A stretch of DNA of 13,872 nucleotides from Competibacteraceae bacterium UBA2788 (GTDB lineage Bacteria > Pseudomonadota > Gammaproteobacteria > Competibacterales > Competibacteraceae): the NCBI GenBank assembly GCA_002352185.1, contig DEHY01000103.1, positions 1 to 13,872 on the forward strand, given 5' to 3'. Made by a program: the position numbers and the translations under genes. Shown in pieces: positions 8,177 to 13,872 of the stretch (its first letter is position 1; each line of letters begins with the position of its first letter). The notes beneath the pieces were generated by a model. The model searched no databases. It saw only the letters and a list, made by a program, of their open reading frames with translations, and was not told where the DNA came from.

Positions 8177-9586
8177 TCAACCCGCGTGCCGGGCGATGTA
8201 GTTCTTCATTGCAGCCACATCCGCATCCATCACCTCAAAGCGTTGCGGCAGCGCCTCGATATTTTCGTAACCCGTGGGGCGCTCCGGCGGGCGGCCCAGC
8301 GCTTCAACAATGGATTCCTCGAATTTGGCGGGCAGCGCAGTTTCCAGACAGAGCAGCGGTACGCCATCCTCGCGGTGTTCCAGCCCAACCTTCACGCCGT
8401 CGGCGGTGTGGGTGTCAATGACGATGCCGCTGTCCTGATGAATTCGGCGGATCGTGTCCATGCGGTTCTGATGGGTGCTGGCCCCGGAGACGAAGCCGGA
8501 TGCCCTGACCGCGTGGAAAGCCGCGCTGCCGGACAGATCGAAGAATCCCCGTGCGTCTACTTGTCGCCACAGTTCCCGAACCACTGCCGGATCGCGCCCT
8601 GCTGCGTCGAAAATGAAGCGCTCGAAGTTGGACGCCTTGGAAATATCCATCGAGGGGCTGCTGGTTTGCGCCACCTGATCCGTTGGGCGCACCCGGTAGA
8701 CGCCGGTGCGAAAGAACTCGTCGAGGACGTTGTTTTCGTTGGTCGCCAGAATCAGCCGGCGGATCGGCAGGCCCATGCGTTTGGCGATGTAACCGGCGCA
8801 GATGTTGCCAAAATTGCCGGACGGCACGGCAAACGAGACTTCCTGATCGTCGCGTGCGGTCACGGCCAGCCAGCCTTTGAAGTAGTAGACGATTTGCGCC
8901 GCAACCCGCGCCCAGTTGATCGAATTGACGGTGCCGATGGCGTAACGCGCCTTGAAGTCGGCGTCCTGGCTGACCGCCTTGACCAGATCCTGACAGTCGT
9001 CGAACACGCCGCGCACCGCAAGGTTGAAGATGTTGGGGTCTTGCAGCGAGAACATCTGCGCGGTCTGAAACCGGCTCATCTTCCGGTGCGGCGAGAGCAT
9101 GAACACCCGGATGTTGCGCTTGCCGCGCATGGCGTATTCGGCGCTGGAGCCGGTGTCGCCGGAAGTTGCGCCAAAGATGTTGAGATGGCCGCCGGTTTTG
9201 AGCAGCGTGTACTCGAACAGATTGCCGAGCAACTGCATGGCGATGTCCTTGAACGCCAGCGTCGGGCCGTTTGACAGCCCCAGCAACCAGACGCCGTCAG
9301 CCAGCGGAGTCAGCGGGGTGATCGCTTCGCTGCGGAAAATTGCGGCGGTGTAGGTTTTATCCATCAGCGCCCGCAAGTCATCGGCAGGCAGATCGTCAGC
9401 GAACTTGCGCAGAATGGCGAACGCCAGTTCCGGGTAGGACAATCCGCGCCACCCCGACAGTTCGCCGGGGGCCAGCGTCGGGTAGGCGTCCGGGATCGTC
9501 AGGCCGCCGTCGGGGGCCAATCCGCCCAGCAGAATGTCGGAGAAGGGGGCCGGGGCCATGCCGCCCCGGGTGCTGATGTAGCGCAT
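8177..9586 (-). CDS. thrC: Threonine synthase
   Basis: A 469-residue PLP enzyme that turns O-phosphohomoserine into threonine and phosphate, the last step of threonine synthesis. The N-terminus MRYISTRGG and the PLP-lysine motif TLAFKDIAMQLLG (K113) are those of the larger bacterial ThrC group, and 469 residues is the usual length in pseudomonads. Further family segments are FGATSGDTGSSAEYAM (138-152) and the phosphate-binding VPSGNFGNICAGY (254-266). The start at 9586 is chosen over an upstream ATG at 9655 because AAGGA lies nine bases before it and family homology begins there. TACAAT at 9639-9644 (minus strand) may be a -10 box, but no good -35 is visible. hom and thrB are not adjacent; instead Uma2 genes lie on either side. 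Confidence 0.95.
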   Translation of the reverse strand: MRYISTRGGMAPAPFSDILLGGLAPDGGLTIPDAYPTLAPGELSGWRGLSYPELAFAILRKFADDLPADDLRALMDKTYTAAIFRSEAITPLTPLADGVWLLGLSNGPTLAFKDIAMQLLGNLFEYTLLKTGGHLNIFGATSGDTGSSAEYAMRGKRNIRVFMLSPHRKMSRFQTAQMFSLQDPNIFNLAVRGVFDDCQDLVKAVSQDADFKARYAIGTVNSINWARVAAQIVYYFKGWLAVTARDDQEVSFAVPSGNFGNICAGYIAKRMGLPIRRLILATNENNVLDEFFRTGVYRVRPTDQVAQTSSPSMDISKASNFERFIFDAAGRDPAVVRELWRQVDARGFFDLSGSAAFHAVRASGFVSGASTHQNRMDTIRRIHQDSGIVIDTHTADGVKVGLEHREDGVPLLCLETALPAKFEESIVEALGRPPERPTGYENIEALPQRFEVMDADVAAMKNYIARHAG

Positions 9587-9595
9587 GTTGGAGAG

Positions 9596-9600
9596 TCCTT
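9596..9600 (-). promoter_or_regulatory. Ribosome binding site fixing the thrC start
   Basis: AAGGA on the minus strand, nine bases upstream of the ATG at 9586. It favours this start over the in-frame ATG at 9655, whose extra 23 residues show no family similarity. Confidence 0.65.
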
Positions 9601-9670
9601 GGGAAGCGTGAAGGTTCGACCGGGGTGAATGCGTCGTTATTGTACCTTTGCACACGTCCGAAGGCGTCGG

Positions 9671-10411
9671 CTACAGGGAGTCGGGTTCAATACCCAGCGC
9701 ACGCAATTGTTCGGCCAGCCGCTCAGCGCGTTGCCGCTCGGTCTCGGCGCGTTGGCGTTCAGTCTCGGCGCGCTGGCGCTCGATCTCGGCGCGCTGTTCC
9801 AGTTCGAGAAAGGTCTCGAACCGCCGCCCGTCTGGCCGGTATAGCACCAGGTCGAGACCTTCCAGGGTGAAACGTATCCCCAGGCGCGGGCTGATCCAGC
9901 CTTCCATGGCGGGCACTTTCTCCAGGCGACCTTCCCGGCGCAGCCATCCATTGAGCGTGCCCCGATCCGGATCATAGACGTAGTATTCTTCGACGCCGTA
10001 GCGCTCGTAGAAATGGAATTTGCGGGTCATTTCGGCGGTGGTGTTGCCGGGCGACAGCACCTCAAACGCCACCTGCGGGGCCAGACCGTCTTCCCGCCAT
10101 TGCATGTATGAACCCCGGTCGCCCGGTGGCCGCCCGAACACCACCATCGTATCGGGCGCGGCCCGAATCTTGTTGTCGCCTTCCACTGGATACCAGAGCA
10201 GATCGCCAGCGACAAAGACGTTGGGGTTGTTGGCGAACAGCGCGGCGATGCCGCCCTGGATAGTCACGATGTAGGTGAACTGCCGGGTGTTGTCGGCCAT
10301 GGGTTTGCCGTCGCTGTCGGGATAGACAACCTCGGTGGGTGGAGTGCGGTTGGGCGCAGCGCCGGTGTGGATGGGCGAAGCGAGTGGCGGAGTAGTGGCG
10401 GTGGCGGGCAT
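9671..10411 (-). CDS. Uma2-family putative endonuclease (DUF820), copy 2 with expanded coiled coil
   Basis: A 246-residue paralogue of the gene at 7461-8123, with the same presumed catalytic positions (PD at 86-87, E117 in FEVLSPGNT, K131 in MTRKFHFY). After LEQRAE it carries a perfectly periodic insertion of 21 residues, based on ERQRAET, before the shared RLAEQLRALG end; copy 1 has none. The start at 10411 is supported by GGGAG seven bases upstream and by alignment to copy 1. The frame stays open upstream to 10792, but that part has no family similarity and would overlap the NACHT gene. It stops at TAG 84 bases before thrC. Uma2 genes are often found in many copies per genome; nothing here shows transposase or terminal repeats. 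Confidence 0.88.
   Translation of the reverse strand: MPATATTPPLASPIHTGAAPNRTPPTEVVYPDSDGKPMADNTRQFTYIVTIQGGIAALFANNPNVFVAGDLLWYPVEGDNKIRAAPDTMVVFGRPPGDRGSYMQWREDGLAPQVAFEVLSPGNTTAEMTRKFHFYERYGVEEYYVYDPDRGTLNGWLRREGRLEKVPAMEGWISPRLGIRFTLEGLDLVLYRPDGRRFETFLELEQRAEIERQRAETERQRAETERQRAERLAEQLRALGIEPDSL
9727..9789 (-). repeat. Three tandem 21-base repeats encoding ERQRAET heptads
   Basis: Three head-to-tail units of 21 bases (plus strand cgcgttgccgctcggtctcg and variants) start at 9727, 9748 and 9769. Each encodes one heptad of a charged coiled coil. The 63 bases account exactly for the length difference from Uma2 copy 1 in this region. Confidence 0.85.
9785..10324 (-). repeat. 540-base paralogous direct repeat (Uma2 copy 2 core)
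   Basis: Gap-free partner of 7512-8051, same orientation, running from YPDSDG to LEQRAE. Confidence 0.75.
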
Positions 10412-10556
10412 GTCGGCTCTCCCGGTTTTCAACCTTGACTTGATGCTGAGGATAACACTTCCCGGCGTTTGGCCGGGCGTGCGGGCGAGTTGGAGGTTAG
10501 GGTCGATTTCTTTCAATCGTTCCGGGGGGAATCCATAATCTTTGGGCTGGCTGGAT

Positions 10557-10586
10557 CGGCAGTGGTGTTTATCGTGGTCACTGCCG
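10557..10586. repeat. Inverted repeat upstream of the NACHT-FGE gene (possible operator or hairpin)
   Basis: CGGCAGTG at 10557-10564 and its exact reverse complement CACTGCCG at 10579-10586, with 14 bases between them that contain GTGGT-like direct repeats. The centre lies about 108 bases before the GTG start. Size and symmetry suit a dimeric repressor site, but there is no regulator gene nearby. Confidence 0.35.
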
Positions 10587-10665
10587 GGTGATGTCGGCGT
10601 GCGGGGAGATTTGCTGCGCAAAGCCGTGCGGCGACGATGATCCATACATTGCTTCTCGTAAATTT

Positions 10666-10670
10666 GGAGG
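10666..10670 (+). promoter_or_regulatory. Ribosome binding site fixing a GTG start for the NACHT-FGE gene
   Basis: GGAGG, nine bases before the GTG at 10680. The next in-frame ATG (10710) has no such site, so GTG is preferred. Confidence 0.75.
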
Positions 10671-10679
10671 AACCCGACT

Positions 10680-12782
10680 GTGTTAACGGAAGCGCTCACT
10701 TTTATTTCGATGGACTGGATCAAGCCGCTTGCAAAAAAGCTGAAGGGAATCCGGGATGAGAGAATCAATGAAATCAACAGGATCGCTGACACATTCGGCG
10801 ACCCAAGGCCGCTGGCGCGCTATTACGTCGAGCCCAAATGCCAGCACTACAATCCGGCTGATCACCATGAGGATGAAGAGCCTATTACGTCTGTGAAAAT
10901 GCCGATATTTATGTACATCAATGGTTTTCTTAGCAAGGAGGTAGCTACACGGGACGGACGCACTCAAATGTTTATCCTAGCCGACGCCGGCATGGGAAAA
11001 ACCTCCCTCCTGGTGATGCTCAAGCTGACTCATCTCCTGGCGTTCTGGCCGCAAGGTTACGATTGCCTGCTGTTGAAACTCGGTACTGACACCCTGGAAA
11101 TGGTCCGCAAGCACACGAACAAGGCGAACACCGTGCTGCTTCTCGACGCCTTGGATGAAGACCCGAATGCTTGGGGTAATATCGAGCAGCGGCTTATTGA
11201 GTTACTGCACGAAACCGGCAACTTTCGTCGCGTCCTCATCTCATGCCGCACACAGTTCTTTCCTGAAACGGGGGCCGATCCGTTTGGAAACTCCGGTCGA
11301 GTCACCGTGGGCGGTTTCATTTGTCCGGTGATCTTTCTTTCGCTCTTCGATGATCTTCAGGTACACGACTATCTGTGCAAGCGTTTTCCCGATCCCTGGC
11401 ACTACGAGCTGACGGGAAGAAAGAACAAACAGCGGCTTCGTGCCGAGAAACTCCTCAAGTCCATGCGTTCCCTGCGCTTTAGGCCGCTGCTCCTGGCGTA
11501 CATCAAGGACCTGCTGGATGCTGACCGGTCGCAGTGGGATGAGTACGCCATTTATGATGCGCTCACGGAAACGTGGTTGCTGCGGGAGGTGGGCAAGCTG
11601 GCAAAACAAGGAATCAGGCTGACAAAAGAAGACCTCTGGATAAGCTGTACTGCGGTCGCGGTTTACCTGCAATCGCTTGGGAAGCGCGTGTTATCTCAGG
11701 CCGAACTTCGGAGTCTGGTGGTTGGGCTGCCGGTTATCGCTCATATCGAAAAGCTCGATTTCGGCGGGCGTTCGCTGATGAACCGCACTTCGAATCGCGA
11801 ATATCGGTTTTCCCATTACAGCACCCAGGAATTTCTGGTGGTTCACGCCATTGTTGAGAGGCAATTGGAAGCTGTAAAGAGGATTTGCCCGGCGGCGACC
11901 CGGGAAGTAAAGCTTCGAGCCACAGTGCAGATGCTGGATTTTGCGCGTTGCCGTTTTGCCGGGACTGATAGGCTGGAATTTCTGAAGTTGCTGGATTGGA
12001 GCGACATCAATCCCAGCCAATTCGCTGGATGGCTCCGCTTTCAGGAACATCTGCGGGATGGCAGCGAAGGCCCGGAGATGGTAATGATTCCCGGTGGCCG
12101 CTTCCTGATGGGTTCGCCGCCGGACGAACCGGAACGACGAGATAACGAACGCCAGCACGAAGTCAAAGTAGCGTCGTTCACGCTGGGCAAGTACGCCGTG
12201 ACCTTTGGGGAATATGACCGCTTTGCCAGCGCGAACCGGCGCGAGAAGCCGAAGGATGAAGGCTGGGGTCGTGAGCGGTGCCCGGTGATCAACATCACCT
12301 GGTTCGACGCGATGGCCTATGCGGAGTGGCTATCGCAGCAGACCGGTCAGCAGTACCGTTTACCGACGGAGGCCGAATGGGAGTATGCCTGTCGAGCAGG
12401 AACGGCAACGCCATTTTATTTTGGTGAAACGATCAGTACCGATCAAGCTAACTACGATGGCAATTACACCTATGGCGGGGGACAAAAAGGCGGGTATCAG
12501 GGAAAGACCGTCGAGGTCGGCCAGTTTCCAGCCAATGCCTGGGGTCTGCATGAGATGCACGGCAATGTCTGGGAATGGATTGGCTCGGAATACAATGGAG
12601 ACTATGGTGGCGCCGAATTGTGTACTGTTGGCGACTCTAATTCCGGCGGTCCCCGGGTGTTGCGGGGCGGTTCGTGGCTCTACGGACCGAAGTGGCTGCG
12701 ATCGGCCGCACGCATCGGGTTCGACCCGCGCATCCGGGACTACAACGTGGGCTTCCGTCTCGCCAGGACCTTAACCCTTTGA
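10680..12782 (+). CDS. NACHT NTPase fused to FGE-sulfatase/C-type-lectin-like domain; probable DGR variable protein
   Basis: A 700-residue two-part protein. The N-terminal half is a NACHT/STAND NTPase: Walker A ADAGMGKTS (101-109), Walker B VLLLDALDED (152-161), a conserved SCR after the next strand (188-190), and the winged-helix motif FSHYSTQEFL (377-386). The C-terminal half (about 463-696) is an FGE-sulfatase/C-type-lectin fold: EMVMIPGGRFLMGS (466-479), LPTEAEWEYACRAG (561-574), GLHEMHGNVWEW (622-633), RVLRGGSW (659-666), GFRLAR (691-696). The paired cysteines of true formylglycine-generating enzymes after RGGSW are absent, so it is a binding rather than catalytic module. Its last segment has the form of a DGR variable region, and a partial avd gene follows. 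By analogy with STAND immune proteins, ligand binding at the lectin domain could trigger NTP-driven oligomerisation; no separate effector domain is seen. The start is GTG with GGAGG. Confidence 0.9.
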   Translation: MLTEALTFISMDWIKPLAKKLKGIRDERINEINRIADTFGDPRPLARYYVEPKCQHYNPADHHEDEEPITSVKMPIFMYINGFLSKEVATRDGRTQMFILADAGMGKTSLLVMLKLTHLLAFWPQGYDCLLLKLGTDTLEMVRKHTNKANTVLLLDALDEDPNAWGNIEQRLIELLHETGNFRRVLISCRTQFFPETGADPFGNSGRVTVGGFICPVIFLSLFDDLQVHDYLCKRFPDPWHYELTGRKNKQRLRAEKLLKSMRSLRFRPLLLAYIKDLLDADRSQWDEYAIYDALTETWLLREVGKLAKQGIRLTKEDLWISCTAVAVYLQSLGKRVLSQAELRSLVVGLPVIAHIEKLDFGGRSLMNRTSNREYRFSHYSTQEFLVVHAIVERQLEAVKRICPAATREVKLRATVQMLDFARCRFAGTDRLEFLKLLDWSDINPSQFAGWLRFQEHLRDGSEGPEMVMIPGGRFLMGSPPDEPERRDNERQHEVKVASFTLGKYAVTFGEYDRFASANRREKPKDEGWGRERCPVINITWFDAMAYAEWLSQQTGQQYRLPTEAEWEYACRAGTATPFYFGETISTDQANYDGNYTYGGGQKGGYQGKTVEVGQFPANAWGLHEMHGNVWEWIGSEYNGDYGGAELCTVGDSNSGGPRVLRGGSWLYGPKWLRSAARIGFDPRIRDYNVGFRLARTLTL
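12663..12767 (+). other. Probable DGR variable region (VR) in the lectin-like domain
   Basis: Residues 662-696 (RGGSW to GFRLAR) match the place where DGR target proteins of the FGE/C-type-lectin kind are diversified. Between the fixed anchors, the positions that are Asn-rich (AAC) in template repeats of this class are here L667 CTC, Y668 TAC, I679 ATC, F681 TTC, D682 GAC, R684 CGC, I685 ATC, D687 GAC, Y688 TAC and N689 AAC. All end in C, as expected if adenines of AAC codons were replaced at random. Fixed codons (RGGSW, LRSA, P683, R686, VGFRLA) lie between them. No template repeat was found in the window to prove it. Confidence 0.7.
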
Positions 12783-12808
12783 CCTTTATACTTTTTCCAT
12801 TTTCGGGG

Positions 12809-12842
12809 GTCCAGGGGGCAAAGCCCCCTGGGCGTTTTTTTT
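12809..12842 (+). terminator. Strong hairpin plus T8 between the variable region and avd (terminator and/or DGR cruciform)
   Basis: CCAGGGGGC (12811-12819), loop AAA, GCCCCCTGG (12823-12831), extendable by G-T and G-C pairs to 12809/12833, then GCG region and eight T (12835-12842). It has the form of an intrinsic terminator for the NACHT-FGE gene. DGRs are also known to need a hairpin/cruciform shortly downstream of the variable region for efficient retrohoming; this one starts about 42 bases after the probable VR end. Confidence 0.8.
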
Positions 12843-12854
12843 GGCGGGTGGGGG

Positions 12855-13241
12855 ATGGACGAGAAAACCGATGATCGAACGCCGCACGCCGTGCAAGCCT
12901 GCCACGAACTGCTGGCCTGGCTGATTCCGCTGCTCGACCAGTTTCCGCGCTCGCGCCGGTTCACGCTGGGGGAACGGCTGGAAACCGGCTTGCTCGTCGT
13001 GCTGGAGGCGCTGGTGGAAGCCGCCTACAGCCGCGACAAGCGTGCGGCGCTGACCCGCGCCAACCTCCGGCTGGCGGTAGACTTCAAGTCAAATGCCGCA
13101 AGGCATCCATGCGTTCGTGTAGGATGCGAACGACGTAAACCGTCAGCGCGGTTTCCTCGATCCGATAGAAAACCAAGTGCCTCCCGACCGGATAGACCAT
13201 CATCCCGTGTTTGGGACGGCCCGCCTGCGGATTTTCGGTGA
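12855..13241 (+). pseudogene. avd: Truncated DGR accessory protein Avd (four-helix bundle), only the N-terminal ~74 residues kept
   Basis: The first 74 residues (12855-13076) are clear Avd: LLAWLIPLLDQFPRSRRFTLG, then ETGLLVVLEALVEAAYSRDK and LTRANLRLAV. Avd is the basic pentameric four-helix-bundle partner of the DGR reverse transcriptase, needed for mutagenic cDNA synthesis. Full-length Avd is about 115-125 residues; the C-terminal helices (the usual LLSLRQYE...GRMLGGW-like part) are missing. From residue 75 the frame runs into the antisense of the ParE-like gene and ends at 13241 in arginine/proline-rich nonsense. ATG at 12855 follows a G-rich GGTGGGGG. Position, strand and order (target gene, hairpin, avd) are standard for DGRs; the template repeat and reverse transcriptase expected next are absent. 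It is unlikely to be functional. Confidence 0.82.
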
Positions 13242-13383
13242 TGGCCTTCAGTGCGCCGTCGAGCGTGCGCCGGTACTCGGCAAGCTGCCCTTCCCCCCAT
13301 GTTTGCAGCGTGAATGACAAAATGTCGCAAAAATCCCGCCGTGCGGGTTCGCTCAACTCGATCCGGAATTTAGAGGCAGACAT
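13084..13383 (-). CDS. ParE/RelE-superfamily toxin
   Basis: A 99-residue protein of the ParE/RelE type II toxin superfamily. Family marks are LSEPARRDFCDILSFTLQTWG in the N-terminal helical hairpin, ENPQAGRPK, YPVGRHLVFYRIEE and VVRILHERMD near the C-terminus. ParE members poison DNA gyrase, RelE members cut mRNA at the ribosome; the RILHERMD ending favours ParE. It overlaps the upstream antitoxin gene by 14 bases on the same strand, the usual translational coupling. Its stop codon lies within a few bases of the point where the avd reading frame from the other side loses homology, so the toxin-antitoxin unit marks one edge of the rearrangement. Confidence 0.87.
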   Translation of the reverse strand: MSASKFRIELSEPARRDFCDILSFTLQTWGEGQLAEYRRTLDGALKAITENPQAGRPKHGMMVYPVGRHLVFYRIEETALTVYVVRILHERMDALRHLT

Positions 13384-13654
13384 CGGGATTCGGCTTTCTG
13401 CCCTCGGCAGCGTGTTGCCGGGCGTCTTGTTCGATCCGGTCGAGCAGCCCCGGCGTGTAGGGGGCCGTGCGGCCTTCCCGGATGGCTCGCTCGCCTACAT
13501 CCAGCGCCGCCATGAGGCGAGCGTGTTTGCTGTCATCCTGCTCCCGCAAGCGGCGCACGGCATCGCGCACCAGTTCGGCGGCGTTGCTGTAGAAACCCTC
13601 GGCGATCTTGGCCTTGATGTAGCTTTCATCCACGGATGGAAAGTTGATATTCAT
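13370..13654 (-). CDS. ParD-like antitoxin (CC2985-type)
   Basis: A 94-residue antitoxin. The N-terminal half (residues 1-40, with SVDESYIKAKIAEGFYSNAA then ELVRDAVRRL) is a ribbon-helix-helix DNA-binding domain of the ParD kind; the rest is charged and helical and should wrap the toxin. It precedes and overlaps the ParE-like gene, the common ParD-ParE order, and should repress its own promoter. A good -10 (TATACT, 13692-13697) lies just upstream. No strong Shine-Dalgarno site is seen before the ATG. Confidence 0.87.
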   Translation of the reverse strand: MNINFPSVDESYIKAKIAEGFYSNAAELVRDAVRRLREQDDSKHARLMAALDVGERAIREGRTAPYTPGLLDRIEQDARQHAAEGRKPNPDVCL

Positions 13655-13720
13655 GGCGCGTACTCGTTTTATGTGCGAAATATGGGTGTAAAGTATACAT
13701 CATCCCGCTCATGGAAGAGA
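13655..13720 (-). promoter_or_regulatory. Probable promoter/operator of the ParDE-like pair
   Basis: On the minus strand TATACT (13692-13697) is an almost perfect -10 box, about 37 bases before the antitoxin ATG, and overlaps the palindrome GTATAC. No clear -35 box stands at 17 bases. Autoregulation by ParD binding here is expected from the family. Confidence 0.4.
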
Positions 13721-13752
13721 ACGCGGGCTGGAAGCCTACGCCACAGATACCC

Positions 13753-13872
13753 TCAGCCCTTCGCCTTTGCCATCTCCGCCATGATCAACTGCGTCCACGC
13801 CCCGGAGCCGGGCAAATTCTGGCCGCCGTCGGCGACCACCAGCGTCCCGGTGATGTAGGACGCCAGCGGCGA
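13753..13872 (-). CDS. Short-chain dehydrogenase/reductase, C-terminal 39 residues (partial at window edge)
   Basis: The frame open at the right edge ends at TGA (13753-13755). It contains SPLASYITGTLVVADGGQNL, the highly conserved C-terminal strand and DGG turn of SDR-family NAD(P)H oxidoreductases, followed by a short tail with MAEMAKAKG. The nucleotide-binding and catalytic (YxxxK) parts are outside the window. Substrate cannot be told; the tail recalls SDRs of acyclic terpene or fatty acid metabolism, but only weakly. It is transcribed toward the ParDE-like pair and separated from it by 98 bases. Confidence 0.8.
   Translation of the reverse strand, partial: SPLASYITGTLVVADGGQNLPGSGAWTQLIMAEMAKAKG

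Larger units (their letters stand above)
10412..10679. promoter_or_regulatory. Divergent intergenic region between Uma2 copy 2 and the NACHT-FGE gene
   Basis: These 268 bases separate two genes transcribed away from each other and should hold both promoters. No pair of boxes close to sigma-70 consensus stands out on either strand. Two inverted repeats are present: CCCGGC-GTTTG-GCCGGG at 10461-10477, and CGGCAGTG with CACTGCCG at 10557-10586. I see no gene here; the frame reading leftward into Uma2 looks like chance coding. Confidence 0.4.

Noticed and set aside
8147..9274. A 375-codon open frame on the plus strand opposite thrC
   Set aside because: Antisense of a well-supported threonine synthase; no recognisable domain.
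9587..9655. Upstream ATG extending thrC by 23 residues
   Set aside because: AAGGA and the family N-terminus MRYISTRGG both point to 9586.
7461..10411. Uma2 pair with thrC as a composite transposon
   Set aside because: No transposase, terminal inverted repeats or target-site duplications are visible; the similarity is confined to the two coding regions.
10412..10792. N-terminal extension of Uma2 copy 2
   Set aside because: No similarity to copy 1 or the family, overlap with the NACHT gene start, and a good ribosome site at the internal ATG (10411).
12783..13872. Search for a template repeat or reverse transcriptase fragment after avd
   Set aside because: By eye no stretch resembles an AAC-rich copy of 12663-12767, and no reverse transcriptase motif (such as YADD) is present on either strand; the space is filled by ParE, ParD and an SDR end.

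Overview
The window is GC-rich bacterial chromosome from a Gram-negative, most likely an environmental (gamma)proteobacterium. The evidence is a 469-residue proteobacterial-type threonine synthase, an AlkK-like acyl-CoA ligase, a PEP-CTERM (exosortase-sorted) exported protein, Uma2-family nucleases and an Avd protein of a diversity-generating retroelement (DGR). A Competibacter-like lineage would fit, but that is a guess. No rRNA, tRNA, IS element or CRISPR array was seen.

Left part (1-5629, all minus strand): a very large secreted protein (leader, four PKD domains, a cadherin-like domain, a carboxypeptidase-regulatory-like domain, an Rhs/YD-type core, five NHL repeats, YD repeats running off the left edge). 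One in-frame TAG at 1658-1660 cuts it in two, although the frame stays open on both sides. Upstream lies a PEP-CTERM protein gene whose 5' end carries a run of nine C and then a terminator-like hairpin, so it may be phase variable.

Middle part (5754-10411, all minus strand): in transcription order Uma2 copy 2, thrC, Uma2 copy 1 and a fatty acyl-CoA ligase. The two Uma2 genes are close paralogues in direct orientation flanking thrC. Copy 2 has an exact 3 x 7-residue expansion in its C-terminal coiled coil.

Right part (10680-13872): on the plus strand, a 700-residue NACHT NTPase is fused to an FGE/C-type-lectin-like domain. Its last ~35 codons look like a DGR variable region. A strong hairpin with a T run follows, then the first ~74 codons of a DGR avd gene. 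The rest of the DGR (end of avd, template repeat, reverse transcriptase) is not in the window; a ParDE-type toxin-antitoxin pair on the minus strand begins exactly where avd breaks off. The last 120 bases are the C-terminus of a short-chain dehydrogenase (minus strand).

The most notable system is this DGR remnant: a NACHT sensor with a hypervariable lectin-like recognition domain that appears to have been diversified in the past and is now, at least locally, cut off from its diversification machinery.
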